A stretch of 64,000 bases of DNA, taken from Thiotrichaceae bacterium (GTDB taxonomy: Bacteria; Pseudomonadota; Gammaproteobacteria; Beggiatoales; Beggiatoaceae). Shown here piece after piece: positions 18,889 through 28,391 of this stretch. Each line of letters begins with the position of its first letter. The stretch's first letter is position 1. The stretch covers positions 124,001-188,000 of the forward strand of contig JAQTYU010000001.1 in the NCBI GenBank assembly GCA_028688145.1, read 5' to 3'. Under the pieces are notes generated by a model. The model saw nothing but the letters and a program-made list of their open reading frames with translations, made no database searches and was not told the origin of the DNA. The translations under genes were made by a program, and so were the position numbers.

Positions 18889-21800
18889 ATGTCAACACGC
18901 TTTGTTCATCTTCTTGTACACACAGAATATTCCCTTGTTGATAGCTTGGTTCGCATTGGCGGATTGATTAAAGCCGTGCGTGCAGCCGACATGCCCGCCT
19001 GTGCGATTACCGATCACAGCAACTTATTTGCCTTGGTGAAATTTTACCGTGCCGCGCAATCAGCAGGGGTGAAACCGATTATCGGCGTGGATTTGAAAAT
19101 CCGTGAACCTGATAATAATGTCAGTCGTTTAGTGCTGTTGTGTCAAAATCTAGTGGGCTATCGCAATTTGACCCGTATCGTGTCGCGTTCCTACACCGAA
19201 GGGCAAGTTTTAGATGTGCCCTATGTGCAACGTGCGTGGCTAGAAGGCAGCACCGACGGCTTAATTGCACTCTCAGGCGGAAGATTGGGCGACGTGGGCA
19301 AAGCCTTAGTTGCAGGACATTACGAATCTGCAAAACAACACTTGCAAAACTGGGATAAATTATTTCCGCAGCGTTTTTATTTAGAGCTGCAACGCACTGG
19401 GCGACCCGAGGAAGAAGATTATATTCACGCCGCAGTGACACTTGCCACCGAAATGCAAATGCCTGTGGTCGCGACCAATGACGTGTGTTTTTTACACAGC
19501 GAAGATTTCAAAGAACACGAAGTGCGGGTGTGTATTCACACCGGGCACACGCTAGTTGACCCGCGCCGCCCACAGTTATACAGCCCGCAGCAATATTTAC
19601 GCACGCCTGAAGAAATGGCTGAATTATTTTCCGACATTCCTGAAGCCTTGGAAAACACTTGGCTGATTGCGCAGCGTTGCAATTTAGAGCTGACTTTAGG
19701 CAAAAACTTCCTACCTGATTTCCCCATTCCTGACCCGAATTTAACCCCTGATGCTTATTTTCGGCAATGTTCCGAACAAGGTTTAGAAGCGCGGCTACAA
19801 AAGCTGTTTGGCAACCGTCCCAATTTTGTGGAATTACGCGCCCCTTACGATGAACGCCTTGAAATTGAACTCAAAGTGATTGAGCAAATGGGCTTTGCGG
19901 GCTACTTCTTAATCGTGGCAGATTTTATTCAATGGGCAAAAGATCACAATATTCCCGTCGGACCTGGACGGGGTTCAGGCGCAGGCTCTTTAGTCGCTTA
20001 TGCTTTAAAAATTACCGATTTAGACCCACTGCCCTACGATTTGCTGTTTGAACGTTTCTTGAATCCTGAACGGGTTTCCATGCCCGACTTTGATATTGAC
20101 TTTTGCATGGACCAGCGCGATGACGTGATTCAATATGTGGCGGATCGTTATGGGCGCGACAAGGTTTCACAAATCATCACTTATGGTTCGATGGCGGCAA
20201 AAGCGGTGGTGCGCGACGTGGGACGGGCGTTAAATCATCCATACGGCTTTGTGGACAAAATCGCCAAATTAATCCCGTTTGAACTTGGGATAACGCTCGA
20301 CAAAGCTTTAGAACAAGAACCCGCCTTAAAAGCCCGTTACGAGCAAGAAGAAGAAGTTAAAGAACTGATCGATACGGGGCGAAAATTAGAAGGTTTAACC
20401 CGTAACGTGGGCAAACATGCGGGCGGCGTGGTGATTGCGCCCTCGACTTTGACCGATTTCACCCCGCTGTATTGCGAACAAGACAGCCCGAATTTAGTCA
20501 CCCAATTTGACAAAGATGATGTCGAAGCCGTGGGCTTGGTGAAGTTCGACTTTTTGGGCTTGCGCAACCTCACCGTTATCAAATGGGCTTTAGAAATTAT
20601 CAATCGCTTCAGTGCTGAACCGATTGATATTTTAGCAATTCCGCTGGATGACGCGAAAACCTTCAAATTGCTGCGAAATGCGGAAACGACTGCGGTGTTT
20701 CAGCTCGAATCGCGCGGGATGAAAGACTTAATTAAACGCCTGCAACCTGACTGTTTTGAAGACATTGTGGCATTGGTCGCGCTGTTCCGTCCCGGTCCTT
20801 TGCAATCAGGCATGGTGGACGACTTTATTAATCGCAAACACCGCCGTGTCGAAATTGAGTATTTACATTCTTATTTAAACAATAATCAAGCCGTAGTTGC
20901 TGTATTAAAGCCAACTTATGGGGTTATCGTTTATCAAGAACAGGTGATGCAGATTGCACAGGTGCTTTCAGGCTATACGCTAGGCGGTGCAGATTTATTA
21001 CGCCGTGCAATGGGTAAAAAGAAGCCTGAAGAAATGGCTAAGCAACGTTCTGGTTTTGTCGAAGGGGCAGAAAAAAATAATATTCCCCCTGAAGTTTCCA
21101 GTTATGTGTTCGATTTAGTCGAAAAATTCGCGGCTTATGGTTTTAATAAATCACACAGTGCGGCATACGCTTTAGTTTCTTATCAAACCGCGTGGCTGAA
21201 AGCGCATTATCCTGCGGCATTTATGGCGGCTGCCTTGTCTTCGGACATGGACAACACCGATAAAGTGGTGATTTTAGTCAATGAATGTCGGGACATGGGC
21301 GTGAAATTGTTGCCGCCCGACATTAACGAATGTGAATACATGTTCACCGTCCCCGACAACACCCAGCGCGTGATTTATTACGGCTTGGGCGCGATTAAAG
21401 GCTTGGGCGAGGCAGCGATTAAAAATGCGTTTGAAGAGCGTAAGCGCAACGGTAAATTTAAAGATTTATTCGATTTTTGTAAACGCGTGGATTTACGCAA
21501 AGTCAATCGGCGCGCCTTAGAAGCGATGATTAAAGCGGGAGCTTTAGATAATTTAGGGGCGCATCGGGCAGCTTTGATGCAAACCTTAGAAAAAGCGATT
21601 AAAACCGCTGAGCAGCACAGCGCGGCACAAAGTCGCGGGCAAAATGATATTTTTGGTTCTCTGTCGGCGGTTTCACAAAATCAAGTGCGCGAAGAGGCGG
21701 CGAGTTTTTCCAATGTGGCGGAATGGTCTGCTAAAGAACGCTTAACCGCTGAAAAAGACAGTTTAGGGATTTATCTCAGCGGGCATCCTATTGATGAATA

Positions 21801-22371
21801 TCAGGCAGAATTAGCGCAATTAATTCGGACTTCGCTGGCAAATGTACGCCCTGCGGAACGGCAAACGGTGCGGGTTGCGGGGATTATTGCGGAAATTCGT
21901 CATATTAATAGCCGTCGTGGGCGTTTTGCTTCGGTGCGTTTAGAAGACAGTACCGATAAATTGGAAGTGATGATTTTTTCTGAACTTTATCAAACCAAAC
22001 AAGATGTGCTAGTGGTGGACCAATTGCTGATTGCTGAGGGCGAAGTGCGTGAAGATGCGTTTAACGGCGGTTTTAGTTTGAATGCGCAGAAAGTCTTAAG
22101 TATTGCCCAAGCCCGTGAAGAATATGCGCGCAAGATTTTGGTGGAAATTGAAGGGGAAACCAAGGAATCGCGCAACGGTTTGGCAAAGCATTTGGTGGAA
22201 ATTCTCAGCCCACATCGCCAAGGGCGTTGTCCGTTTGCGATTGAATACATGCGCCGTGATGCCAAAGTGGAAATTACTTTGGGGAATGGCTGGCAACTGC
22301 GTCCTTCGCCTGAATTATTGAGCCAGTTAAAAAATTTACTGGGCAATGATAAGGTGCGTTTGCAGTATTGA
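18889..22371 (+). CDS. dnaE: DNA polymerase III alpha subunit
   Basis: About 1160 residues, the normal DnaE1 length. The N-terminal PHP domain begins 'RFVHLLVHTEYSLVDS' and includes 'ACAITDHSNLFALVKFY'; the polymerase palm has 'PVGPGRGSGAGSLVAYAL' and the catalytic 'MPDFDIDFCMDQRDDVIQYV'; 'GYGFNKSHSAAYA'-like 'AYGFNKSHSAAYALVSYQTA' marks the fingers; the C-terminal OB fold ('VRVAGIIAEIRHINSRRGRF') precedes the tau-binding region. The ATG at 18889 is used; the in-frame TTG at 18865 only adds eight residues. It stands alone here. Confidence 0.96.
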   Translation: MSTRFVHLLVHTEYSLVDSLVRIGGLIKAVRAADMPACAITDHSNLFALVKFYRAAQSAGVKPIIGVDLKIREPDNNVSRLVLLCQNLVGYRNLTRIVSRSYTEGQVLDVPYVQRAWLEGSTDGLIALSGGRLGDVGKALVAGHYESAKQHLQNWDKLFPQRFYLELQRTGRPEEEDYIHAAVTLATEMQMPVVATNDVCFLHSEDFKEHEVRVCIHTGHTLVDPRRPQLYSPQQYLRTPEEMAELFSDIPEALENTWLIAQRCNLELTLGKNFLPDFPIPDPNLTPDAYFRQCSEQGLEARLQKLFGNRPNFVELRAPYDERLEIELKVIEQMGFAGYFLIVADFIQWAKDHNIPVGPGRGSGAGSLVAYALKITDLDPLPYDLLFERFLNPERVSMPDFDIDFCMDQRDDVIQYVADRYGRDKVSQIITYGSMAAKAVVRDVGRALNHPYGFVDKIAKLIPFELGITLDKALEQEPALKARYEQEEEVKELIDTGRKLEGLTRNVGKHAGGVVIAPSTLTDFTPLYCEQDSPNLVTQFDKDDVEAVGLVKFDFLGLRNLTVIKWALEIINRFSAEPIDILAIPLDDAKTFKLLRNAETTAVFQLESRGMKDLIKRLQPDCFEDIVALVALFRPGPLQSGMVDDFINRKHRRVEIEYLHSYLNNNQAVVAVLKPTYGVIVYQEQVMQIAQVLSGYTLGGADLLRRAMGKKKPEEMAKQRSGFVEGAEKNNIPPEVSSYVFDLVEKFAAYGFNKSHSAAYALVSYQTAWLKAHYPAAFMAAALSSDMDNTDKVVILVNECRDMGVKLLPPDINECEYMFTVPDNTQRVIYYGLGAIKGLGEAAIKNAFEERKRNGKFKDLFDFCKRVDLRKVNRRALEAMIKAGALDNLGAHRAALMQTLEKAIKTAEQHSAAQSRGQNDIFGSLSAVSQNQVREEAASFSNVAEWSAKERLTAEKDSLGIYLSGHPIDEYQAELAQLIRTSLANVRPAERQTVRVAGIIAEIRHINSRRGRFASVRLEDSTDKLEVMIFSELYQTKQDVLVVDQLLIAEGEVREDAFNGGFSLNAQKVLSIAQAREEYARKILVEIEGETKESRNGLAKHLVEILSPHRQGRCPFAIEYMRRDAKVEITLGNGWQLRPSPELLSQLKNLLGNDKVRLQY

Positions 22372-22375
22372 TGTT

Positions 22376-22600
22376 ATGCTGATAAATGCAAACAGTCGCT
22401 GCGCTAATAGGACTTTCCGTCAAGTTAATTTATACCAAAATAACTTGTATGGCGTTCATCTGCATGACTGCGTATTTATTGCTGGGGACATGGATGAAGT
22501 TAATTTAGAATCTGTAATAATTACACAGTGTTACCCAATCTGGTATAACGTGGAGTATTCTCGAAATGTGGTACTGCGCCCATGCGATTTTTTACTTTAA
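22376..22600 (+). CDS. Small pentapeptide-repeat fragment
   Basis: A 74-codon frame starting 5 bp after the dnaE stop. From 'TFRQVNLYQNNLYGVHLHDC' to 'VNLESVII' hydrophobic residues F, L, L, L, F, M, L, I occur every fifth position, giving about eight pentapeptide repeats (a right-handed quadrilateral beta-helix unit). It is too short for a full pentapeptide protein and its end overlaps the next gene by 35 bp in another frame. It may be a remnant of a larger gene or a small real protein. Confidence 0.35.
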   Translation: MLINANSRCANRTFRQVNLYQNNLYGVHLHDCVFIAGDMDEVNLESVIITQCYPIWYNVEYSRNVVLRPCDFLL

Positions 22601-22979
22601 GCTAAAATACAAGGAAGAACAAGAATCCTATTTCATACATGAGAATGTCTATCTTGTCCAAGCAAATGATGCTGATGAAGCCATGGAAAAGTCTCTTGAA
22701 TATGCAAGAGAAGAAGAAGATAGTACTAAGAATGATTCTTTGGTGCTCAATGGAAAAGAACCTGTATGTTTTATTTTTGCAGGTATCAGAAAGTTAATCA
22801 CAGTGGACATGTCTGCAGGTATCAGAAAGTTAAGCGATGAAGATGCTGCCCTAATTAGTGATGAAGATACCCCCATTAGCGGGTGTGAACTAACCTATTC
22901 CGAATTAGAAGTTGACACGTTAGAAGAGGTTGAAAAACTAGCGAATGGGGAGTTTGTTGACGTGCTTTATAGGATGTGA
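22566..22979 (+). CDS. DUF4288 domain protein
   Basis: 137 residues. 'MWYCAHAIFYFKLKY' then 'YFIHENVYLVQANDADEAME' and 'KSLEYAREEEDS' fit the DUF4288 pattern (W-Y-x-A-H, E-x-V/I-x-L-V-x-A-x-x-x-x-E-A). In the middle a 19-bp DNA motif (GCAGGTATCAGAAAGTTAA) occurs twice 36 bp apart, giving a repeated 'AGIRKL', an apparent recent in-frame duplication. The family has no known function. No strong ribosome site was found; it may be coupled to the small frame before it. Confidence 0.65.
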   Translation: MWYCAHAIFYFKLKYKEEQESYFIHENVYLVQANDADEAMEKSLEYAREEEDSTKNDSLVLNGKEPVCFIFAGIRKLITVDMSAGIRKLSDEDAALISDEDTPISGCELTYSELEVDTLEEVEKLANGEFVDVLYRM

Positions 22980-23020
22980 GCAAGTCAATAGCCCATATCG
23001 AGCAGCAGCAAGAAATTACC

Positions 23021-23060
23021 GAACCGCAATTCATGATAAACAATCTACGAATTACGGTTC
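23021..23060. repeat. Short inverted repeat related to the 59.5-kb MITE
   Basis: GAACCGCAATTC (23021-23032) and GAATTACGGTTC (23049-23060) form an imperfect hairpin between the DUF4288 gene and the end of the TIR-WD40 gene. The arm matches the ends of the element at 59432-59627. Confidence 0.5.
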
Positions 23061-23088
23061 AAACAAAAGACACATTAAGAAAGCGCAA

Positions 23089-25947
23089 TTACTGACATAT
23101 CGTCCGCTCCGAATCAGATAAGTTCACATTATTTTGCAAATAATTATGAAGAATCTTACAGGCTTGAGAAGTTAAATCATTGAGTTTTGAAGTCGTTAAA
23201 TCACTGTCTTCTTTTAACGCATCCAAAGTCCATACGATCACGGTCATATCTGAACTCGCCGTTGCTAATGCTCGCTCCTTGGGCTTAAAAGCAAGCGCGC
23301 GAATCCAGCCTGTGTGTTCTTTCAAAACGTGGTGCATTTTACCCGTTTCAGCATCCCATAAACGCAAAGTATCATCCGCGCCCCCCGAAGCAATTAGCTT
23401 ATCATCAAAACTAAAACGCGCATCCCACACCCAATCATGATGCCCTTCCAGCGTTTTTAAGAGCTTTCCATCGGCAACCGACCAAACTCTCACCAAACGA
23501 TCCGAGCTAGCAGAAACCACTTTTTTGCTATCCGCACTAAATGAAGATCGATTCACCCAATCATTATGGGGCAGGATATACAACAAATTTCCCTCAATAT
23601 CCCAAATTCTAGCAGTACTGTCCGCACTACTAGAAACCACACGTTGACCATCAGGGCTGAAATTAGCGTCATTCACCACATCAGTGTGACCGACAAAAGA
23701 GCGAATAAATTCCCCCGAAGTTTTCCATAATTTCAAAGTATTATCCGCACTGGCAGATAAAATATATTTTCCATCGGGACTAAAACGCACACTTTTCACT
23801 GAAGCCCCCTGCGCAACCCAAGCTTTCACATAACCCGTCATTTTAAGCGGATCATCGTGACTGCTGTCTTCAGGATGCGCCCAGATCACAATCGTATTGT
23901 CATAACCCGCGCCCACTAAAAAATTCCCATCGGGACTAAAATCAATGGTACGTAAACCCGCTACATAACGGATACGACGTTGTACCAAGCCTGATTTATT
24001 CCATAAAATTACAGTCTTATCACTGCCAGTTGAAGCGAGCCATTCGCCATTCGGACTGTAGGTCACATCTTTAAGACTGGCAGTATGTCCTTGAAGAATT
24101 TCGACAATATTGCCGCCTAAACTAAAAATCCTCACCGATTTATCCGCACTGGCAGTTATAATTTGCTTGCCATCAGGACTAAAGTTTAAGCCTTGCACTG
24201 CGCCCGTATGTCCGCGAAAGGTTTTTAATAAAGTGCCATCATGATTCCATAATTTCACCATCCCATCCGCACTGGCAGAGGCGAAAATATCCCCATTCGG
24301 ACTAAAACGCACGCTATACACCCAATTGCTGTGCGCTGTGCTCAAAGCATCTTGTTTCGATGATAATGTCCAACCCTCAGGATTTTGCGCAGGATTCGGA
24401 TTTTTCCAAAGCTTAATCGAATTATCAGCACTGGCACTGACCAACAAGGTGCTGTCTTGATTGAAACTAACCCCATACACCCGATCTTCATGCCCACTCA
24501 GCATTTGGACTAATTTATAATTATTCGCTAAATCCCAGATTCCAATATGATTATCCGAGCTTGCCGAAGCCAACCAACGCCCATCTTTGCTAATACTTAA
24601 ATCTTCAACTGCGCCTTGGTGTGCTTTTAATTCATATAACATTTTGGCGGTGGCAATGTCCCACACTTTAATACTATGATCATTACCGCCTGAAAACAGT
24701 AATCGCCCATCAGGACTGAATAACACGCAATGCACACTGCTGCCATGTCGCAAGCGTTTAATTTCATTGCCTTCACTGTCGTAAAGATACACCCAGCCGC
24801 TGCGGGTGCTCACCGCTAATTGTTCGCCATCACGACTGAAATCAACACTAAAGATGATATTTTGAGGCGTTTCTGAAAACTCAATCGATTTTATAAAGTG
24901 TCCATCGTGCTGCCATAGCCGTAAACTACCGTCATAACTGACAGAAGCAATCAGGTCTTTTTTTGGATTGATGGCGACTTTCAAAACCGCATTACTATGC
25001 CCTTCGAGCCGATTAATTTCATAGTTGGCGTAAAGTGCTTCATGCAAAGCAGCCTGTACTGTAGTTTTTAGAGACTGTTCATCTTGCAATTGTTTAGCAC
25101 TGTGCACCTCTGCCTCAATCACAGGCGCAAGTTTATGCATCTTTTTTGCCGCCTCCACGCTTGCCAATAAACTGCCTAATTGATCATCTTTCAACAAACG
25201 CGCTTTGCCCAAGGCACTGAGGGCAACAATATGATTTTTTTCAGCATTATTTTTAGCATTGACCGCATCACGGCGTTGATATTCTGCAAACGCTGCTAGA
25301 AATAAGGTGATAATAAATCCCGTCACAATCGCGGTAAAAATACGTTTTTGACGCGTAATTTTGAGTTGCTCACTACTCACGACATATTCAACATGCAGCG
25401 GTAACGGCTTAGGATCATTTAAAAAATGCGTACTTAGCCATTGTTGCGCTGCTTGCAAATCGCGCCCCACTAATAAAAAACTTTTATCGCGCCCCTGTTT
25501 ATCCCATTCCAAAGCACGGTTTAATAAGCGAGTGTGGGTGTGTAAATGGTCTAAATCTGTGTTTAAAGTATTTAATAAATCTTGGAAAGACTTTTCAAAA
25601 TCATCCTTCTCTCGAAAATAAATCCAATTTAAGGCCGCAATCGCAGGGTGCACCGTGCAATCGCTCAAATTATCATTTTGAATAATCGGCACAATACGCT
25701 TGCCGCGTTTCAGCGCGTGTTCAATTTCTTTCCCACACACTTCAGATTGCAAGGACTCAGGGGTAATAATAAAAATGAAGGTATTCGCATGTTCAATCCC
25801 CGACTCAATTTCTTTCCACCATTCCGAACTGAGCGGAATACCTTCCCAGTCGACCCAAATTTTACGCGCGGCTATTTTTAAAGAATCGGCTAATTTTTGT
25901 ACAAAGGCTTTATTTTTGCGCGAATACGAGATAAATGCGTCGCTCAT
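23089..25947 (-). CDS. TIR domain - transmembrane helix - WD40 (14 repeats) protein
   Basis: 952 residues. Residues 1-130 are a bacterial TIR domain: 'DAFISYSRKNKAFVQKLADS', 'IWVDWEGIPLSSEWWKEIES' (Glu46 aligns with the catalytic Glu of TIR NADases) and 'FIFIITPESLQSEVCGKEI'. A single helix at about 203-222 ('IFTAIVTGFIITLFLAAFA') may anchor it, followed by an alpha-helical linker to about 315. From there I count 14 WD40 repeats to about residue 915 ('GHTGAVQGLNFSPDGKQIIT' type), enough for two seven-blade propellers. WD40 is a likely sensor scaffold; TIR may cleave NAD+ or make a cyclic ADP-ribose signal. The upstream gene on the same strand is a TRPM-like SLOG/SLATT protein, 115 bp away, suggesting a defence or stress-signalling pair. 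Confidence 0.9.
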   Translation of the reverse strand: MSDAFISYSRKNKAFVQKLADSLKIAARKIWVDWEGIPLSSEWWKEIESGIEHANTFIFIITPESLQSEVCGKEIEHALKRGKRIVPIIQNDNLSDCTVHPAIAALNWIYFREKDDFEKSFQDLLNTLNTDLDHLHTHTRLLNRALEWDKQGRDKSFLLVGRDLQAAQQWLSTHFLNDPKPLPLHVEYVVSSEQLKITRQKRIFTAIVTGFIITLFLAAFAEYQRRDAVNAKNNAEKNHIVALSALGKARLLKDDQLGSLLASVEAAKKMHKLAPVIEAEVHSAKQLQDEQSLKTTVQAALHEALYANYEINRLEGHSNAVLKVAINPKKDLIASVSYDGSLRLWQHDGHFIKSIEFSETPQNIIFSVDFSRDGEQLAVSTRSGWVYLYDSEGNEIKRLRHGSSVHCVLFSPDGRLLFSGGNDHSIKVWDIATAKMLYELKAHQGAVEDLSISKDGRWLASASSDNHIGIWDLANNYKLVQMLSGHEDRVYGVSFNQDSTLLVSASADNSIKLWKNPNPAQNPEGWTLSSKQDALSTAHSNWVYSVRFSPNGDIFASASADGMVKLWNHDGTLLKTFRGHTGAVQGLNFSPDGKQIITASADKSVRIFSLGGNIVEILQGHTASLKDVTYSPNGEWLASTGSDKTVILWNKSGLVQRRIRYVAGLRTIDFSPDGNFLVGAGYDNTIVIWAHPEDSSHDDPLKMTGYVKAWVAQGASVKSVRFSPDGKYILSASADNTLKLWKTSGEFIRSFVGHTDVVNDANFSPDGQRVVSSSADSTARIWDIEGNLLYILPHNDWVNRSSFSADSKKVVSASSDRLVRVWSVADGKLLKTLEGHHDWVWDARFSFDDKLIASGGADDTLRLWDAETGKMHHVLKEHTGWIRALAFKPKERALATASSDMTVIVWTLDALKEDSDLTTSKLNDLTSQACKILHNYLQNNVNLSDSERTICQ

Positions 25948-26020
25948 GCTGTGAACCTATCCTACCTAAATGAATGTATGGAAATACGCTAATCAATAAA
26001 TCAGGTCGCGTTTTTAACGC

Positions 26021-26060
26021 TAAACTGCACCCCTAAATTTTTCATCAGGGGCGCAGTTTA
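26021..26060. terminator. Hairpin between the SLOG-SLATT and TIR-WD40 genes
   Basis: TAAACTGCACCCCT and AGGGGCGCAGTTTA form a 14-bp stem (one mismatch) with a 12-nt loop, directly after the SLOG-SLATT stop. No strong T-run follows on the minus strand, so it may reduce rather than stop read-through into the TIR gene. Confidence 0.45.
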
Positions 26061-26062
26061 GT

Positions 26063-27958
26063 TTAAGACTTGGGAGAATCGCTTGGCGGCGGGCTGGAAG
26101 AAGAAGCCACGGTTTCAAGCGATGATTCAACGGAAATCGTGCTGTTTGTCACGGTGGTTTGAATGCTTTGTGAGCTGCTGTTAGCCGCGTATTTATCGTC
26201 TTCTTTGGGCGTTTGCTGTTTTTTAAGCTCGGTCATCGCTTCCTGCATTTCTTGCACCCAACTGCTGAATTCACTGCGCAAAATGCCTTCAGTATTGCTG
26301 ACCATTGCATCAATATTTTTCTGCTGCGCTTGTTGAGCAGGCGGCAAAGCAACCCACCAACTGCGTACATTCATTAAGCCTATTGCCGCTTGGTTATATT
26401 TCATCAATTTCTCTTCGATACGTTGATATTGTAAATAGGTACCCAAGGCGGCAGTGATTACAGTACTCAAGGCAACCCAGATTTCATAATTAATTGCTGC
26501 TAAGAATGTGCCCCCTCCCCCAATAATGTAAATTGCCCATTGTAGGTGGTGTAATTTGCGTTCTAATGTTCCCGTTTTATTCACATAAAAATTCAGTTGA
26601 TCTTCTAAACGCACTTGCAGATAGGACTCTGGAGTCAGGCTTAAAAAGCCCTTGTCCTGTTTGGCCGTAGAATAAATGGGGGGTAAACTGCCTTCATAGG
26701 CTTTCAGGGCAGATAAATTCACTTCGGTTTGCATCAATTGTGTGCTGAAATTTTGCATCTTTTCAGCCAATTTCATTTCACGGCTCATTTCAAGTGTTTG
26801 TGTTCTACTATAAATTTCAGCCTGCGCCCGATAACGAAAAATTTCACTTTTCAAAGATTCCGCACAACCACGCAGCAATATCCATTTATTGCCCGCATTA
26901 AAGCGGTTTGAAATCGCGAGCAAGGCAGTCATGGTAACGGGTACTAGCATAATCATGTTACGCAAACAGGTACTGACAAAATCCTCGTCAATTTGTGCGG
27001 AGGTTAAACCTAATTTTTGCGCCCAAGTGGTTTGTAGCAGCACTAATAAGGTCCCCAAAACCCCTGCAAATAAAATTGCAGATTGAATCGATTCAAAATG
27101 CTTTTGATGGCGTTTTGCATTTAAATCATAAATGGCAAACTGTTCCCATGCGGATTTCAAGGTATTGTCGCCGCGTAACAGTCGATAAACTAAGCGTTCA
27201 AATTCGTTTAAACTGCCTTCCAAAGGGAATAAATACAGCTCGCCATCATCGATGATTTCGGCAAGCAAAGGGTCTTCAATAAATTCGGGGGGATTAAGTT
27301 TGCATTGTGCGAGTTCGTCTGCAAAACGCCCGCTGCCTTGCACGATAAGAATCGGAATGCCTAAACGTACACTGTGTAAAATCTCTTGTTTACAAATGTT
27401 GCCACCGTTGACCAGCAACGTTAAGGCGGGCAAAGTTTTGGTGTAAATTTCGGCTAAGTGATACATTAACGGCGTTTCACAGCCCCAACCCTCATTATTT
27501 TCACAGTGCGTGTCAAGTAACACAAAATGGGTGTGATTGGGTTCAAGCGGCGCGGAATCTTCGCCCGTCACCGCCACAGGCTGATCGGGATAAGTCACCT
27601 TTCCAAAAGGCGCAACGCCTAAAATCGGCGTTTTATGCCCGCGTGCTGTAACCCCTTCCCCCAACATCGCCATCACCCCTGATTGCGTGCCGCCATCAAT
27701 TAATAAAGCTTGAGTTTCTGAAGCCACTTGGGCAACGCCACGACTGAATAATTGCGTCAGCCGTGCATTGTTGTCCATTTTGCCAGCACCCCCTGCAAGC
27801 AAAATCAGATTTTTTGGGGTAGGCATTTGGAGCGCGTCTAAAATTAATTGCGGATCAGCGTGAGTGCTCACCCGTACCGCAGAGGCTATATTTCCATTGG
27901 GAAATTTAATGCTGTGTAACGTTGATAACAACGGGTTGGGAGTGATGTTATCCATCAT
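26063..27958 (-). CDS. TRPM-like SLOG (LSDAT) + SLATT/DUF4231 membrane protein
   Basis: 631 residues. Residues 25-250 are an LSDAT/SLOG Rossmann-like domain: 'NLILLAGGAGKMDNNARLTQ' , 'ALLIDGGTQSGVMAMLGEGV' and 'LIVQGSGRFADELAQ', the last close to the GSGRxAD of TRPM channels. Two helix pairs follow at about 293-309/334-350 and 474-490/494-511, the second with 'LEDQLNFYVNKTGTLERKLH' before it, as in SLATT (DUF4231) 2-TM effectors. The tail is Ser/Thr-rich. SLOG domains bind nucleotide-type ligands and SLATT is a predicted pore-forming effector, so this looks like a ligand-gated membrane effector. It is upstream of, and collinear with, the TIR gene. Start ATG at 27958 or 27955. Confidence 0.82.
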   Translation of the reverse strand: MMDNITPNPLLSTLHSIKFPNGNIASAVRVSTHADPQLILDALQMPTPKNLILLAGGAGKMDNNARLTQLFSRGVAQVASETQALLIDGGTQSGVMAMLGEGVTARGHKTPILGVAPFGKVTYPDQPVAVTGEDSAPLEPNHTHFVLLDTHCENNEGWGCETPLMYHLAEIYTKTLPALTLLVNGGNICKQEILHSVRLGIPILIVQGSGRFADELAQCKLNPPEFIEDPLLAEIIDDGELYLFPLEGSLNEFERLVYRLLRGDNTLKSAWEQFAIYDLNAKRHQKHFESIQSAILFAGVLGTLLVLLQTTWAQKLGLTSAQIDEDFVSTCLRNMIMLVPVTMTALLAISNRFNAGNKWILLRGCAESLKSEIFRYRAQAEIYSRTQTLEMSREMKLAEKMQNFSTQLMQTEVNLSALKAYEGSLPPIYSTAKQDKGFLSLTPESYLQVRLEDQLNFYVNKTGTLERKLHHLQWAIYIIGGGGTFLAAINYEIWVALSTVITAALGTYLQYQRIEEKLMKYNQAAIGLMNVRSWWVALPPAQQAQQKNIDAMVSNTEGILRSEFSSWVQEMQEAMTELKKQQTPKEDDKYAANSSSQSIQTTVTNSTISVESSLETVASSSSPPPSDSPKS

Positions 27959-28136
27959 ATATCCTCAAATCACGGTCGAAGGCTAGAAGGTGTGCGCTGA
28001 AAACAATATGCTATCATCATTGTAGACTGTGAATAATGTCAAGCATCCTTGTTTGAGAAGCTTAATGACTGCGCTTGATTCGCTGCCAATGACTTTTTAA
28101 AACAATTTAATCACCATCACAGGATGAATTTTACTT

Positions 28137-28391
28137 ATGCAGCACCGTTGGTCAATTACACTTTCGCTATTGGGAATATGGACAGTTTTATTGTTATTGA
28201 CGCTTTTCCTACACTGGAAAACCGCGATTTTTATCATGCCCATCGTCCTGATTATCTTATTGTTGTATATTTCATTTTGCCTTGTATTTGCTTTAAGAAA
28301 TGCGAATAAAAATAATTCCACAGACACCTTAGGAGAAACTAATCATCATGAGCGAGCCAAATACCTCAACCACTACGTCCCCAAAGACTAA
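28137..28391 (+). CDS. Small two-helix membrane protein
   Basis: 84 codons. 'SITLSLLGIWTVLLLLTLFL' and 'AIFIMPIVLIILLLYISFCL' are two clear transmembrane helices, followed by a polar tail. Its end overlaps the SPFH start by 44 bp in another frame, which suggests translational coupling. No family recognised. An alternative frame starting at 28124 has a better-placed AGGA but no membrane character, so I prefer this one. Confidence 0.5.
   Translation: MQHRWSITLSLLGIWTVLLLLTLFLHWKTAIFIMPIVLIILLLYISFCLVFALRNANKNNSTDTLGETNHHERAKYLNHYVPKD

Noticed and set aside
28124-28309. 61-codon frame just before SPFH
   Set aside because: Its product has no membrane or domain character; the overlapping frame at 28137 has two clear helices.
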